Shown here: positions 5,990 to 6,115 of the stretch, one piece after another | Layout: each line of letters opens with the position of its first letter | How positions within the stretch are numbered: the first letter of the stretch is position 1 | Source of the DNA: DATFMP01 sp035266845 | GTDB taxonomy: Bacteria > SAR324 > JACQKK01 | Direction of reading: 5' to 3' | NCBI GenBank assembly: GCA_035266845.1 | Contig: DATFMP010000050.1 | Coordinates: 1 to 6,115 of the forward strand | DNA: 6,115 bases | Position numbers and translations under genes: made by a program | Notes under the pieces: generated by a model | Seen by the model: only the letters and a program-made list of their open reading frames with translations | Databases searched by the model: none | Told to the model about the DNA's origin: nothing

Positions 5990-6112
5990 TCATTCCGGCA
6001 ACGACCCACTCTCCCACCGGGAAGCCCGGCAGTACCATAGGCGCAGGGAGGCTTAACGGCTGTGTTCGGAATGGGAACAGGTGGAACCCTCCCGCTGTAG
6101 TCACCGGAATGA
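5990..6112 (-). rRNA. rrf: 5S ribosomal RNA
   Basis: The minus strand holds the conserved 5S core CCATTCCGAACACAG, followed by CCGTTAAGCC, then GCCTATGGTACTGC and GGTGGGAGAGT. The two ends pair as helix I: TCATTCCGG near 6112 with CCGGAATGA near 5990, continued inward by wobble pairs. This gives about 119-123 bases, the normal 5S length. The exact ends are uncertain by 2-3 bases. 23S rRNA would be expected beyond the right edge. No strong terminator is visible in the 77 bases before tRNA-Val, only a 5-bp CCGTG/CACGG stem without a T-tract. Confidence 0.95.
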
Positions 6113-6115
6113 GGC

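Overview
The window is GC-rich, densely coded bacterial chromosome with housekeeping genes and no sign of mobile DNA, CRISPR or phage. The organism cannot be named from the sequence alone. Queuosine tRNA modification, a CHAT-domain protein and the 5S rRNA sequence would suit an environmental high-GC lineage such as Acidobacteriota or Chloroflexota, but this is a weak inference.

Left part (1-711): the N-terminal 142 residues of a CHAT-domain protein run leftward off the window edge. Its 5' leader holds a candidate promoter and two 8-bp inverted repeats, one of which places a Shine-Dalgarno-like AGGAAG in its loop.

Middle part (712-3865, plus strand): an unrecognised 189-aa protein with a CxxC...HxxC metal-binding pattern, tRNA-guanine transglycosylase (tgt) with its catalytic and zinc residues present, and a fold-type I PLP-dependent aminotransferase that overlaps tgt by 11 bases. 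The last two are probably co-transcribed. The aminotransferase has an unusual insertion before its C-terminal substrate-binding arginine.

Right part (6112 down to 3939, minus strand): 5S rRNA, tRNA-Val(GAC), then infC-rpmI-rplT (IF-3, L35, L20), a strong intrinsic terminator, and a MaoC-like hydratase gene that converges on the aminotransferase gene. The best-supported infC start is an ATC codon six bases after a full AAAGGAG Shine-Dalgarno sequence. This would be a rare start codon of the kind known for infC autoregulation. The minus-strand block is a translation cluster: ribosomal RNA, a tRNA, an initiation factor and two large-subunit proteins.

I see no convincing new multi-gene system. 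The items most worth a second look are the infC ATC start, the structured leader of the CHAT gene, the uncharacterised zinc-ribbon-like protein and the aminotransferase insertion.
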